From positions 1-64,000 of the forward strand of contig JAKONK010000068.1 of NCBI GenBank assembly GCA_022701985.1: DNA of 64,000 nt, in the 5' to 3' direction. The notes beneath the pieces were generated by a model. The model ran no database searches. It was not told the origin of the DNA and worked only from the letters and a program-made list of their open reading frames with translations. Position numbers and translations under genes: made by a program. This DNA is from Actinomycetales bacterium. GTDB taxonomy: Bacteria > Actinomycetota > Actinomycetes > Actinomycetales > Quadrisphaeraceae. Shown piece after piece: positions 37,636 through 46,643 of the stretch (its first letter is position 1; each line of letters opens with the position of its first letter).

Positions 37636-39299
37636 GCACCGCCCTGGACGACCGCACCCTCGCTCCGGGCGAGCAGCCCGGCGCACCGGCAGCCCGCGGC
37701 GCGCGCGCGGCGGGCCCCGCGGGCCGCCTCCCCGCCCTGCGCCGCTCGGCCGGGCGCGCGTGGGACGGGGTCGAGGCCTTCGCCGCGCGGCACCGCCTCG
37801 CCGTCGTCGCCGCTGTGCAGCTGGTCTGCGCCGCTGCGGTCCTGGCCCTGTCGCGGCTGTACTTCGTCGGGCTGAGCATGCGCCTCGACGAGGCCCAGAG
37901 CCTCGGCCAGACCGACCACCGCTACTCCGAGGTGCTCGTCACCGTCGCCCAGGACGTGCACGTCCCGGGCTACCACCTGCTCCTGCGCACCTGGCGGCTG
38001 CTGTACGGGACGGACCTGGAGACCGCGCGGGCCCTGTCGCTCCTCTTCTTCCTGGCGGCCATCCCCCTGCTGTACCTGGTGGCGCGCAAGGCGCTGGACA
38101 CGCGGTGGTCGCTGTTCGCCGTCGTCGTCTTCAGCCTGTCGCCGTTCATGAACTGGTACGGCAACGAGGCGCGGATGTACACGATGCTGGTGCTGGTCAC
38201 CCTGGCCAGCCAGCTGTTCTTCCTCAAGGTGCTCGACCCGGCCGCCACCGGTCGGTGGGCCCCCTGGGCCGCGTACGCCGCCACCGCCGTGGTCGGCGCC
38301 TACACGCACTACTTCTTCCTGTTCGTGCTCTTCGCGCAGGGCGCGTTCTTCCTCGCCTCCCGGGTGGGGCGGAGCTGGCGCGGGGTGGGCCGGATGGCCG
38401 CCACCGCCGTGCTCGTCTGCCTGGCGCTGGTCCCGTGGCTGCTGTACTTCACCGCCAGCGGCGCGGCCTCCGACACCCGGCCCCAGCTGCCGTCGCCGTC
38501 GTCGGTCGACTTCTCCAACGTCTACTCCCAGTTCCTCTTCGGGTTCCAGAGCGACGCCGCCAACACCATGCTCGTGGCCGCCTGGCCCCTGCTGGCCCTC
38601 GCGGGCCTGGCCAGCGTCCGGGTGGGGGTGCGCATGTCGCGCGCCACGGCCTACCTGCTGGTGGCGGCGTTCGGGCCGGTGCTGCTGGCTTTCGCCGTCA
38701 GCCACCTCGTCACGCCGTTCTTCCTGTCCCGCTACATGATCGCGGCGCTGCCGGCGCTGCTCGTCGTGGTCGCGGCGTTCCTGCGGATGCTGTCGCGGCG
38801 CGTCGGCGTGGTGCTCGCGGCGGTGCTGCTGGTCGCGACGGTGGTGGGCACCGGGGTGCAGGCCACCTCGTCGGCCACCCCCGTCAAGGAGGACTACCGC
38901 GGTGCGGCCGAGCTGCTGGAGGCGAAGGTGACGCCGTCCGACCTCGTGGTGGTCAGCTCGCCGTTCACCATCTGGCCGTTCGAGCGGTACTACGACGGCG
39001 ACGCGCGCGTGGTGACCCTGCCCGAGTGGGACCGCCGCCAGGAGGGCGGCCTGCCCGCCTTCGACGAGGCCGCGCTGCCCGCCCAGGTCGACGAGCTCGT
39101 CGCCGGCCACCAGCGGGTGTACCTGCTGCTCAGCTACGACCAGGGCTACGAGGACGCGGTGGAGCAGTACTTCCGCAGCCAGTACCAGCAGGTCTACGCC
39201 CAGGAGGTCTCCCCGGGGATGCAGCTGGTGGGCTTCCGCACGGGGTACAGCCAGAACAGCCCCGTCGAGGACCAGCAGCGCACTGCACCCCGCCGCTGA
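37632..39299 (+). CDS. GT39-family/ArnT-like membrane glycosyltransferase
   Basis: SMRLDEAQSLGQTDHRYSEVL, DVHVPGYHLLLRTW, FSPFMNWYGNEARMYTMLVLVTLAS; many TM helices. Confidence 0.88.
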   Translation: MSTALDDRTLAPGEQPGAPAARGARAAGPAGRLPALRRSAGRAWDGVEAFAARHRLAVVAAVQLVCAAAVLALSRLYFVGLSMRLDEAQSLGQTDHRYSEVLVTVAQDVHVPGYHLLLRTWRLLYGTDLETARALSLLFFLAAIPLLYLVARKALDTRWSLFAVVVFSLSPFMNWYGNEARMYTMLVLVTLASQLFFLKVLDPAATGRWAPWAAYAATAVVGAYTHYFFLFVLFAQGAFFLASRVGRSWRGVGRMAATAVLVCLALVPWLLYFTASGAASDTRPQLPSPSSVDFSNVYSQFLFGFQSDAANTMLVAAWPLLALAGLASVRVGVRMSRATAYLLVAAFGPVLLAFAVSHLVTPFFLSRYMIAALPALLVVVAAFLRMLSRRVGVVLAAVLLVATVVGTGVQATSSATPVKEDYRGAAELLEAKVTPSDLVVVSSPFTIWPFERYYDGDARVVTLPEWDRRQEGGLPAFDEAALPAQVDELVAGHQRVYLLLSYDQGYEDAVEQYFRSQYQQVYAQEVSPGMQLVGFRTGYSQNSPVEDQQRTAPRR

Positions 39300-39406
39300 C
39301 CCTCCGCTGACCCGCCGAGGGGCACCTCGGGGCGGGCTCGCCGAAACCCCTCCCGGCGGCGTCACCGGACCACATACTGGCCGCAGGTGACGTCCCGGGA
39401 GGGATC

Positions 39407-39994
39407 ATGACGACGCAGCGCGCCGTGGCGCTGGGAGTGCTCCGCGACCCGCGGGTCCGCTTCCTCGTGGTGGGTCTCGCCTCGACGGCCGTGCACCTGG
39501 CCGTGCTGTCGGCGGCGGTGCACCTGGTGGTGGCCGAGGCCGCCAACGCCGTCGCCTTCGGCGTGGCCGTGCAGGCCAACTTCGCCGCGAGCTACTGGTG
39601 GACGTGGTCCAGCAGGCGGGCCCCGGGCCGCGAGAGCGCGCGCCGGCTGCTGCGCGCGTGGGCGCTGTTCCACGGGTCGGCCCTGGTGGCCTTCGGGGTC
39701 AACTCCGCCTGCTTCTGGGGCGCCCACCGCCTGCTCGACGCGCCGCCGCTGGTGAGCGCGCTGCTGGCGACCGCCGTCAGCTGCCTGGTGTCCTTCGTCG
39801 TCAGCAGCCGCCTCGTGTTCGCCCGCCGCGAGGTCCTCGTGCTGCCGGAGGCTCCGCTGGTGGCCTTCGCGCCCACCGCCAGCACCGCGCCCGCCGAGGG
39901 GCCGGTCGTCGCGGTGCTGGCCGTGGTGCTGCCGGCCCAGCGCACCCCCGTCGGTCGCGAGGCGTCCGCGGTGCCGCTGCTCGCCGCCCTCTGA
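39407..39994 (+). CDS. GtrA family protein (copy 2)
   Basis: VRFLVVGLASTAVHLAVLSAAVHLVVAEAANAVAFGVAVQANFAASYWWTWSSRRAPGRESARR; close paralog of the CDS at 31602. Confidence 0.88.
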   Translation: MTTQRAVALGVLRDPRVRFLVVGLASTAVHLAVLSAAVHLVVAEAANAVAFGVAVQANFAASYWWTWSSRRAPGRESARRLLRAWALFHGSALVAFGVNSACFWGAHRLLDAPPLVSALLATAVSCLVSFVVSSRLVFARREVLVLPEAPLVAFAPTASTAPAEGPVVAVLAVVLPAQRTPVGREASAVPLLAAL

Positions 39995-40007
39995 GACGGG
40001 GCAGCGG

Positions 40008-40778
40008 TCAGCTGGCCTCGTCGCGCAGGTCGACGACGTCGGGCGCCGTGCCGCACTGCGCCTGCGGCGAGAGCAGCCCCAGCTGCTCGGCCAGGACGCG
40101 CAGGTCGACCTTGGTGCCCACGGCCACCCCGCGCACCGCGAGCTTGGCCCGCATGCGCTTGAGGTACTCCTTGGCCGTGCCGACGGTGATGCCCATCCGG
40201 CGGGCCACCGACTTCGCGGGCAGGTCGGCGCCGTAGAGGCGCAGCACCTCGCGCTCCTGCCGCGACAGCAGGGAGCGCACCTCGCGCACCTGGGCGCCCG
40301 CCTCCGCGGCGCCGGGGGAGACCCACGGGGTCCCGGCCCCCGCGGCGGCGACCGCCCGTCGGACCTCCGAGACGGGCTCCCAGGCGCCGACGGAGCACAG
40401 CGCGCCGTCGGCGAGCGCCTCCTCGGCCAGGCCGACCTGCCCCTGCCCCACGAGCAGCACGAGGCGGTGCTGCCGGGCCAGGCGCGTGAGCTCGGCCGCG
40501 GCGGGGGAGCACCCCGGGCAGGTCAGGTCGGCCAGCACCACCGAGCGCGCAGGCAGCGCCCCGCCACCGACGACCACGTCCGCGCTCCCGAAGACCGAGG
40601 ACAGGCCGACCGCGGTCAGGGGGTGACCGCCCACCAGGCCCAGCGCCGGGGCCGTGCGCTCCTGCGCGCGGGCGTCTGCGGGGTCGTCCCGCTTCAGCCG
40701 GTCCACCGCGCCTCGGGGGGCCCCACCGCCCCCGTCGCCGTTACCCCCGCTGCCACCGACCTCGTGCTCCACCAGCAC
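40008..40778 (-). CDS. LuxR-family regulator with atypical/degenerate receiver-like domain
   Basis: LLSRQEREVLRLYGADLPAKSVARRMGITVGTAKEYLKRMRAKL; N-terminal GLVGGHPLTAVGLSSVF lacks the usual DD. Confidence 0.8.
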   Translation of the reverse strand: MLVEHEVGGSGGNGDGGGGAPRGAVDRLKRDDPADARAQERTAPALGLVGGHPLTAVGLSSVFGSADVVVGGGALPARSVVLADLTCPGCSPAAAELTRLARQHRLVLLVGQGQVGLAEEALADGALCSVGAWEPVSEVRRAVAAAGAGTPWVSPGAAEAGAQVREVRSLLSRQEREVLRLYGADLPAKSVARRMGITVGTAKEYLKRMRAKLAVRGVAVGTKVDLRVLAEQLGLLSPQAQCGTAPDVVDLRDEAS

Positions 40779-40972
40779 CGTGCCACCCCCCGTGCGAGCC
40801 CGGACCTCGCCGGGCAGGTCGACAGGGTGTTCGGGAGGGGGGTCCCGGGGCCAGCCGAGCGGGGGACTTCCACGAGCGCTCGAGGAGGTCGAGGGCGCTC
40901 GCGGGGCCCCGTGGTCACCGTTCGGTCACGAACCCTGACGCTGCGGCAGCCTTCGGGGCAGAGTCATGGGCA

Positions 40973-42715
40973 GTGGATGACGAGATGACCGGTGGTGCGT
41001 CGGGCGATGACGCCCCCGCGGGGGCCCGGCGCGGCCTCGAGGCCGTGCTCGTCCGCCTCGTCGACCCCGCGACCTCCACCCGGCGCACCGCGGCGGCGCG
41101 CACGCGGCTGGCGAACGACCCCACCACCCGGGCCCTGCTCGAGGCGGGCGTGGCCGTGCTGATGGAGGAGATCGGCGGCGCGGGCGAGGTCTCCACCGCC
41201 GAGCACGGCACCGCCGGCCTGCCGCCGGCCCGGTTCCTGGAGGTGCTGTCGGCCCGCAGGGTCGCGGCCGCGGCCACGGCCGTCGGGCCGCTGCGCGTGA
41301 CGGCGTGGCACCTGCGCGACCGGTGGGCCCGCTCGTCGGACTTCGTCGACGACCTGCTCGCCTACGCCCTCTGGCCGCAGCACTGGCTCACGACCTACGC
41401 GACGCGCCTGCGCGACCTGCGTCCGCCCACCGGCCCCGCCGACCTCCCGCGCGTGTTCGCCGCCGTGGCCGACGCCACCCTGGTGGTCAGCTCCCTGCCC
41501 ATCTCCAGCCGCCTGGAGGTGCTGGCGTCCGCGCTCGGGCCCGTGCGGCCGGGCCTGCGGGCGGCCCGCGCCCGCGCCCAGGCCCGGCTCAACGCCACCT
41601 GGGCCACCGCGTGGACCGACCTCTTCCGCGCCGCGGGGTACCGGCCGCGCTCGCAGCGCCACCTGCTCGACGGCGTCCGCGCGGCCGCGGCGCTCGCCGA
41701 GGGCGCCAACCTGCGGCTGCTGGCCCTGGGAGACGACCCCGAGCGCCGCGAGGAGGCGGTGCGGCTCCTGGTGGCCGGGGGGACGGCGCTGGCGCGGGCC
41801 TGCCTCGAGCCCGTGGGGGCTCACGGCGGCTCCGGCGGCTCCGGCAGCCCCGCAGGGGGGCCTCCCGGCGGTGCCTTCGGCCGGTGGCCGGTGTGGACGG
41901 CGGACGCCGACGGCGACCTCTCCGCCGTCCTCACGCGGCTGACCGACCCGTTCTCCGGCGCCCGCCGCACGACCGCCGCGCGCGAGCGCCTCGCCCGCGA
42001 CGGCATCACCCGCCAGCTGCTGCTGGGTGGCCTGGAGGTGCTGGCGGAGGAGTTCGGCACCACCCGGCCCCGGCCGGGGGGAGGGCGCGCCGAGCCGCCG
42101 GGGCCGTCGCGCTTCTTCGACGTGCTGTCGGTGGCCCGCGTCGTGGAGGTCGCGCGCGCTGCCGGCGGGGCGGGGGCGAGCGCCACGAGCGCCCGCCTGC
42201 GCGACCGCTGGCCCGAGCGCGAGCACTTCGTCGACGACGTGGTGGCGTTCGCCGTCCGCGACGCCTCGCTGGTGGTCGCCTCCGTCCCCGATCAGCGCCC
42301 GCGCACCGGCGAGGAGTTCCGCATCGCGACGCGGAACTCCGCGGAGGCCGCCTTCACCAGCCTCGACCGCAGCGCCGGGCTGCGCCTCAGGCTGCTGCTG
42401 ACCACCCTGGCGCAGGCGCGCCCGGTGGTGGCCGCGCGGCTGCGCAGGGCCTACGCGCACGAGGACGCCGTCGTGGCCGCCCAGATGGACGCGGTGGCGG
42501 CCGCCACGGGGGCCCGGCTGCGTGACGACGTCGACCTGACCGACCTCTGCCGCGCGATCGGGGCCCTCGGGGAGGGGGCGGCGATGCGCGTGCTGGCCAC
42601 GGGGGACGACGGCCGCGGCGACCCGGGCGCCTCCGGGGAGTCGCTGGCGCTGCGGGCCGCCACCTGGCTCTACTGGGGCGCGATGGCGGAGCCGCCACGT
42701 CCGGGCAGCCCATGA
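40973..42715 (+). CDS. large internally duplicated TetR-like protein (two halves of about 280 aa)
   Basis: Half 1: LVRLVDPATSTRRTAAARTRLANDPTTRALLEAGVAVLMEEIG...VTAWHLRDRWARSSDFVDDLLAYAL; half 2: LTRLTDPFSGARRTTAARERLARDGITRQLLLGGLEVLAEEFG...TSARLRDRWPEREHFVDDVVAFAV. Confidence 0.7.
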   Translation: MDDEMTGGASGDDAPAGARRGLEAVLVRLVDPATSTRRTAAARTRLANDPTTRALLEAGVAVLMEEIGGAGEVSTAEHGTAGLPPARFLEVLSARRVAAAATAVGPLRVTAWHLRDRWARSSDFVDDLLAYALWPQHWLTTYATRLRDLRPPTGPADLPRVFAAVADATLVVSSLPISSRLEVLASALGPVRPGLRAARARAQARLNATWATAWTDLFRAAGYRPRSQRHLLDGVRAAAALAEGANLRLLALGDDPERREEAVRLLVAGGTALARACLEPVGAHGGSGGSGSPAGGPPGGAFGRWPVWTADADGDLSAVLTRLTDPFSGARRTTAARERLARDGITRQLLLGGLEVLAEEFGTTRPRPGGGRAEPPGPSRFFDVLSVARVVEVARAAGGAGASATSARLRDRWPEREHFVDDVVAFAVRDASLVVASVPDQRPRTGEEFRIATRNSAEAAFTSLDRSAGLRLRLLLTTLAQARPVVAARLRRAYAHEDAVVAAQMDAVAAATGARLRDDVDLTDLCRAIGALGEGAAMRVLATGDDGRGDPGASGESLALRAATWLYWGAMAEPPRPGSP

Positions 42716-42736
42716 CCACGGTGCGTGACTGCCGAA

Positions 42737-42772
42737 GGGGAGCCCCCCCGAAGGGGGCGCGGATGGCTCCCC
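42737..42772 (+). terminator. nested GC hairpin after duplicated TetR-like gene
   Basis: GGGGAGCC...GGCTCCCC enclosing CCCCC-GAA-GGGGG. Confidence 0.5.
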
Positions 42773-42848
42773 GTGACCGCCGGTAGGTGCCACGATCAGG
42801 GGTGATGGCCGTCCAGAAGCGGGGGGCCGCCCGTTCTGAGGACCGCGC

Positions 42849-43037
42849 GTGACCCCCACCGACGACCGCCGCCGCCGCCTGCCCGGAGGCATCGCCGATG
42901 CCGCCCGCCGCGCCCGAGACGCCCGCTGGGCCGCCGAGGCCGAGGAGCGGGCCGCTGCCGCCGCTGCCGCGGGGGCGCCCGCTCCGGCCGCTCCGGCCGT
43001 GGCGGCCCCCGACGAGCCGCCGACGCCGGCGGACTGA
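42849..43037 (+). CDS. short Ala/Pro-rich hypothetical protein
   Basis: 62 aa MTPTDDRRRRLPGGIADAARRARDARWAAEAEERAAAAAAAG; upstream of the T4SS-like operon. Confidence 0.4.
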   Translation: MTPTDDRRRRLPGGIADAARRARDARWAAEAEERAAAAAAAGAPAPAAPAVAAPDEPPTPAD

Positions 43038-43129
43038 CCCGCAGCCGGCTCCACCGCCGGCCCCGCCGTCGCTCGTCCGGGGCGCTGCAGCGCGCTGCGC
43101 CCGGACGACACCTCCCCTCCGAGGGACCC

Positions 43130-43160
43130 ATCTGGTACACATGTGACAGATGGTGCAGAT
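43130..43160. promoter_or_regulatory. candidate operator/promoter: CACATGTG palindrome flanked by ATCTG/CAGAT
   Basis: ATCTGgtaCACATGTGaCAGATggtgCAGAT immediately upstream of the small TM protein start at 43161. Confidence 0.4.
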
Positions 43161-43592
43161 GTGATCTTCTGCGCCCGGAGGAGGATCCTGGTGGGCGTCT
43201 CGGCGATGGCGGTGCCGGCGGTGCAGGCCGCCCACGTGCTGCACGCCTCGCTCCTGGCGGCGGCCACGCCCTCGCCGTCGCCCACCGACGACACCGACTA
43301 CGGCACCTCTCGGGAGTTCCTCCGCCGGATGCTGGAGGAGTCCTCGCCCAGCCCCGGGCCCTTCTCCTCCTTCGCCGGACCCGCCGGGCGCCTGCTCGGC
43401 GTGGTGCTGTTCCTGGTGCTCGTGGCCGCCGTCCTCGGCCTGGTGGTCTCGCTGATCGCCGCCGTCGGCGGGCTGCGCAAGGGCTCGAGGGCCACCGGCT
43501 CGCTGCTGTCGGCGGTGGGCTGCGCCCTCGTCATCGTCATCATCGGCGCCTTCTCGACCTTCACCCTCGGCTGGTTCGACCTCCTCACATGA
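43161..43592 (+). CDS. small two-TM protein (possible VirB2/TrbC-like component)
   Basis: VIFCARRRILVGVSAMAVPAVQAAHVLHASLLAAATPSPSPTDD...LLGVVLFLVLVAAVLGLVVSLIAAVGG...VGCALVIVIIGAFSTFTL; first gene of operon. Confidence 0.65.
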   Translation: MIFCARRRILVGVSAMAVPAVQAAHVLHASLLAAATPSPSPTDDTDYGTSREFLRRMLEESSPSPGPFSSFAGPAGRLLGVVLFLVLVAAVLGLVVSLIAAVGGLRKGSRATGSLLSAVGCALVIVIIGAFSTFTLGWFDLLT

Positions 43593-45136
43593 GGCCGGTC
43601 GCCGGTGGAGCACCGGTGCGGGCCGAGCCGGCCGCGCCGGGCCTCGCGACGTCGCTGCTGCTCGCCCTGCTCCTCGTGCTCGTGCCCACCGGCGCGGCGC
43701 TCGCGGCGTCGGCGCTCCCGGTGCCGCCCGACACCTCCGGCAGCGCCGCCACCCCCGGCGCCGACGACCCGGTCTCCCGCATCCCCGTGCCCTCGCCCGT
43801 GCCGGGCGGCACCGGTGACGCGGCCGCGGGGGCGGGGGCGGGCGACGCCGCAGCGGGCTCGGGGGCGTGGGCCACCTCGTGCCCCAGCGGCCTCTTCGGC
43901 TGGGTGAGCTCGCCGAGCGCCGCCGACGACTGCCTCGCCGACACCCTCGGCAGCTCGGTCAGCTGGATGTTCGAGTACTCGGTCACCACCGTGACCACGT
44001 ACGTCGCCTTCAACCCGCTGCGGGGGAGCTACTGGCAGGTCTACCTCTGGCACTTCGGGCTGCTCGTCGTCGTCGCGCTGCTGGTGGCGGTGGTGCAGTG
44101 GATGGTCTCGCTGGTGGTGGACGGCGCCGCGGAGGGGATGCGCTCGGCGGGCCGGTCGTTCGTGCTGCTCGCGGTGGGCCTCCCGGGGGCCTTCTCCGTC
44201 CCGTTCCTCCTGCTGCTCGTCGACGCCGGCGTGCTGGCCGTCACCGGCGCGTTCGCGGGGGTCTTCGCCTCGCGGGTCACCGAGCTGGCCGGGCAGGTCT
44301 CCAGCGCCGTGGCCCTGGGCGACTCCCCGGGCGCGCTGCTCGCGGCCGTGCTGCTGACGGCGTTCCTCTTCCCGCTGCTGCTGGTGGTGCTCTTCGCGTT
44401 CGTGCTGCGCCAGATCGCCGTCTACGCCATCCCCGTCTTCGGGCAGTTCGGGCTGCTGCAGGCCATCGCGGGCGACGACGGCGCCGCGCTGCGCACGTAC
44501 TTCCGCATCATGGCGGGGACCCTGCTGTTCCCCCTGCAGTTCGTGGACCTGCTGGTCATCGGGGTGTCGTTCCTCGACTTCAGCACCGCTGACGAGAGCT
44601 TCGTCAGCCTGCTCTACATCATCGGCGTGGTGCTGTTCGCCCTGCTCGGGGGCTCGTTCCTGTCGCTGGTCTTCGGCACCTACGCCGGTCACGCCGCCTA
44701 CGCCGGGGCGCGCCGCGCCGGCCAGCGGCGCCGCCAGGGCCGGCGGCTGTGGCGGCCCTCGCGCAGCGCCGACCGGCCCCCCTCGCGGCTGGAGCAGAGC
44801 CGGCTGGCCTCGGCCGCCGGGGCCCGCTGGGACGCCCGCCGCGCCGAGCGCGAGACCCGGCGCGACGAGCGCGCGGCCGCCCGCACCCCGGCCAACCCCC
44901 TGTACTGGCTCGGGCGCGCGCCCGAGCACCGCACGCCCGGCCCTGGCGGCCCTGGCGGCCCCGACGGCTCAGCCGGCGCCGGCGGTCAGGCCGGCCCGCG
45001 GACCTACGGCGACCGCGCCCGCGAGCGCCGCGGCCGCCGCGTGGGCGGCTCCTCGGGCAGCGGCGTCGGCGGCGGCCCGGGCCCGGCCGGCCGGCCCCCG
45101 AGAGGGAGGAGTCCCCGTGGCCCGCGTCCCCAATGA
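43589..45136 (+). CDS. polytopic membrane protein (VirB6/TrbL-like) with Arg/Gly-rich C-tail
   Basis: Signal peptide, SWMFEYSVTTVTTYVAFNPLRGSYWQVYLWHFGLLVVVALLVAVVQW, about 7 TM helices, then RRAGQRRRQGRR... tail; overlaps both neighbours. Confidence 0.75.
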   Translation: MRPVAGGAPVRAEPAAPGLATSLLLALLLVLVPTGAALAASALPVPPDTSGSAATPGADDPVSRIPVPSPVPGGTGDAAAGAGAGDAAAGSGAWATSCPSGLFGWVSSPSAADDCLADTLGSSVSWMFEYSVTTVTTYVAFNPLRGSYWQVYLWHFGLLVVVALLVAVVQWMVSLVVDGAAEGMRSAGRSFVLLAVGLPGAFSVPFLLLLVDAGVLAVTGAFAGVFASRVTELAGQVSSAVALGDSPGALLAAVLLTAFLFPLLLVVLFAFVLRQIAVYAIPVFGQFGLLQAIAGDDGAALRTYFRIMAGTLLFPLQFVDLLVIGVSFLDFSTADESFVSLLYIIGVVLFALLGGSFLSLVFGTYAGHAAYAGARRAGQRRRQGRRLWRPSRSADRPPSRLEQSRLASAAGARWDARRAERETRRDERAAARTPANPLYWLGRAPEHRTPGPGGPGGPDGSAGAGGQAGPRTYGDRARERRGRRVGGSSGSGVGGGPGPAGRPPRGRSPRGPRPQ

Positions 45137-46643
45137 GTACGTGGTCGGCGAGCGGTCGGTGACGTTCGCGGCGCTGGCGCGCGGCAGGTTCGCCCGCGAG
45201 GCGCTGCTGCCGTGGTTCTTCGTCGGCGTCTTCGTGCTCAGCGTGCCGCTGGGCGTGTGGGCGCGCAGCCCCGAGCTGATCGTCACCGGCGCGGTGCTCG
45301 GTGTGGCCGGGGTGCTCCTGTTCTCGGCCCCGTTCGGGGTGCGGCCGCTCTACCAGCGCCTCCTCGACGTGGTCCGCTGGCGGGCCCTGGCCCGCGGCGG
45401 GGAGCTGCGGTACTCCTCCGCCAGCGGCTTCGCCGGCCTGGAGGGCGGGCGGCACGCGCCGGGGAGGCCGCCGTCGGCCTTCGGGCGGATCACCTGGCGC
45501 GACGTCCCCGTCGCCCTCGGCCGAGCGGGTGCGGGCGGTGACGTCTGCGTGTTCTTCCAGCCCGAGGCGGGCGGCGGCGGCCACTACGGGGTGAGCGTGC
45601 AGGTCGACGCCGCGTGGGGCGGCCTGCCCGACGTGCTCCGCTCCGACCGCCTGCGCGGTGGGCTGTCACGGGCGCTGGGGCAGCTGTCGGACTCCTTCGA
45701 CAGGGTCGCCATGTACTCGGTGTGCTCCTACACGGACGTGAGCGCGCTGCCGCCGCCGTCGGCGGGGGCCCCCGCCTCGTTCCGGGCCGCCGTCGAGGCC
45801 TCGCGCGACGACGCCGCGGCCCACCCCAGCTACGAGCACTTCCTCACCCTGTGGGCCACCTCCTCCGCGCCGCTGCGGGCCGCCGCCCGCCAGGCGCGGG
45901 CCCGCGGCGAGAGCGACCCGCACCTGGCGGCGGCGCGCGTCGTCGCCGCTCGGCTGGAGGCGGCGGTGCCGCTGCTGGCGGCGGCGGAGGTGGTGGTCCG
46001 CCGCCCCCTCGCCGCCCAGGCCCTCGCCGGGGTCAACCGCGGGCTGCTCGACAGGTCGGTGTCGCTGTGGGACGACGCGCCCACCGACCCGTCGCGGATG
46101 GCCCCGCCGATGGAGGTCCACCCCACGCACGTCGGGGTGCACGGGCGCCACGGCGACGGGTTCCTCCGCGGCTTCGAGGTGGCCGGCTTCACCGACGAGG
46201 TCAGGACCTCCGCGTCGCTGGTGCCGCTGCACACCCTCGGCGCCGCCGTCCGCGGGAGGACCCTGGAGTACGTCACCGCCGTGGTCGTCGACGTGCGCGG
46301 CCGGGTGGCCACCCTCAACGAGGCCCAGCGCCACGAGCAGGGCGCCGAGCTGCGCCGGCAGGTCCGCGAGTCCACCTCCCACCTGCGCGCCAGCCTCGAC
46401 CGGCCCGCCGACGAGCGCCAGCACAACGTCTCCTACGCCGGCGGTGGCTGGCACGGCGGCTACGGCGCGGGGTTCTTCGTGGTCAACGCCGCCTCCCTCG
46501 ACGAGCTCGACGCCGACTGCGAGGCGCTCGTCGCCGCCGCCCGGGGCTGCGGGGTGCACCTGGCCCCGGTGGCCGCGCTCCGCCAGGACCAGGCGGTGGT
46601 GGCGGGCACCCTGCTGGGCCGGGGGCTCGCGCGTGTCCTCTGA
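45117..46643 (+). CDS. SCO6880-like conjugation/T4SS-associated protein (PrgI-like N-terminus)
   Basis: MARVPNEYVVGERSVTFAALARGRFAREALLPWFFVGVFVLSVPLGVW...HVGVHGRHGDGFLRGFEVAGF...LNEAQRHEQGAELRRQVRESTSHL. Confidence 0.75.
   Translation: MARVPNEYVVGERSVTFAALARGRFAREALLPWFFVGVFVLSVPLGVWARSPELIVTGAVLGVAGVLLFSAPFGVRPLYQRLLDVVRWRALARGGELRYSSASGFAGLEGGRHAPGRPPSAFGRITWRDVPVALGRAGAGGDVCVFFQPEAGGGGHYGVSVQVDAAWGGLPDVLRSDRLRGGLSRALGQLSDSFDRVAMYSVCSYTDVSALPPPSAGAPASFRAAVEASRDDAAAHPSYEHFLTLWATSSAPLRAAARQARARGESDPHLAAARVVAARLEAAVPLLAAAEVVVRRPLAAQALAGVNRGLLDRSVSLWDDAPTDPSRMAPPMEVHPTHVGVHGRHGDGFLRGFEVAGFTDEVRTSASLVPLHTLGAAVRGRTLEYVTAVVVDVRGRVATLNEAQRHEQGAELRRQVRESTSHLRASLDRPADERQHNVSYAGGGWHGGYGAGFFVVNAASLDELDADCEALVAAARGCGVHLAPVAALRQDQAVVAGTLLGRGLARVL

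Noticed and set aside
40964-43294. 776-aa minus-strand ORF
   Set aside because: Antisense to the duplicated TetR-like gene; low-complexity shadow of high GC.
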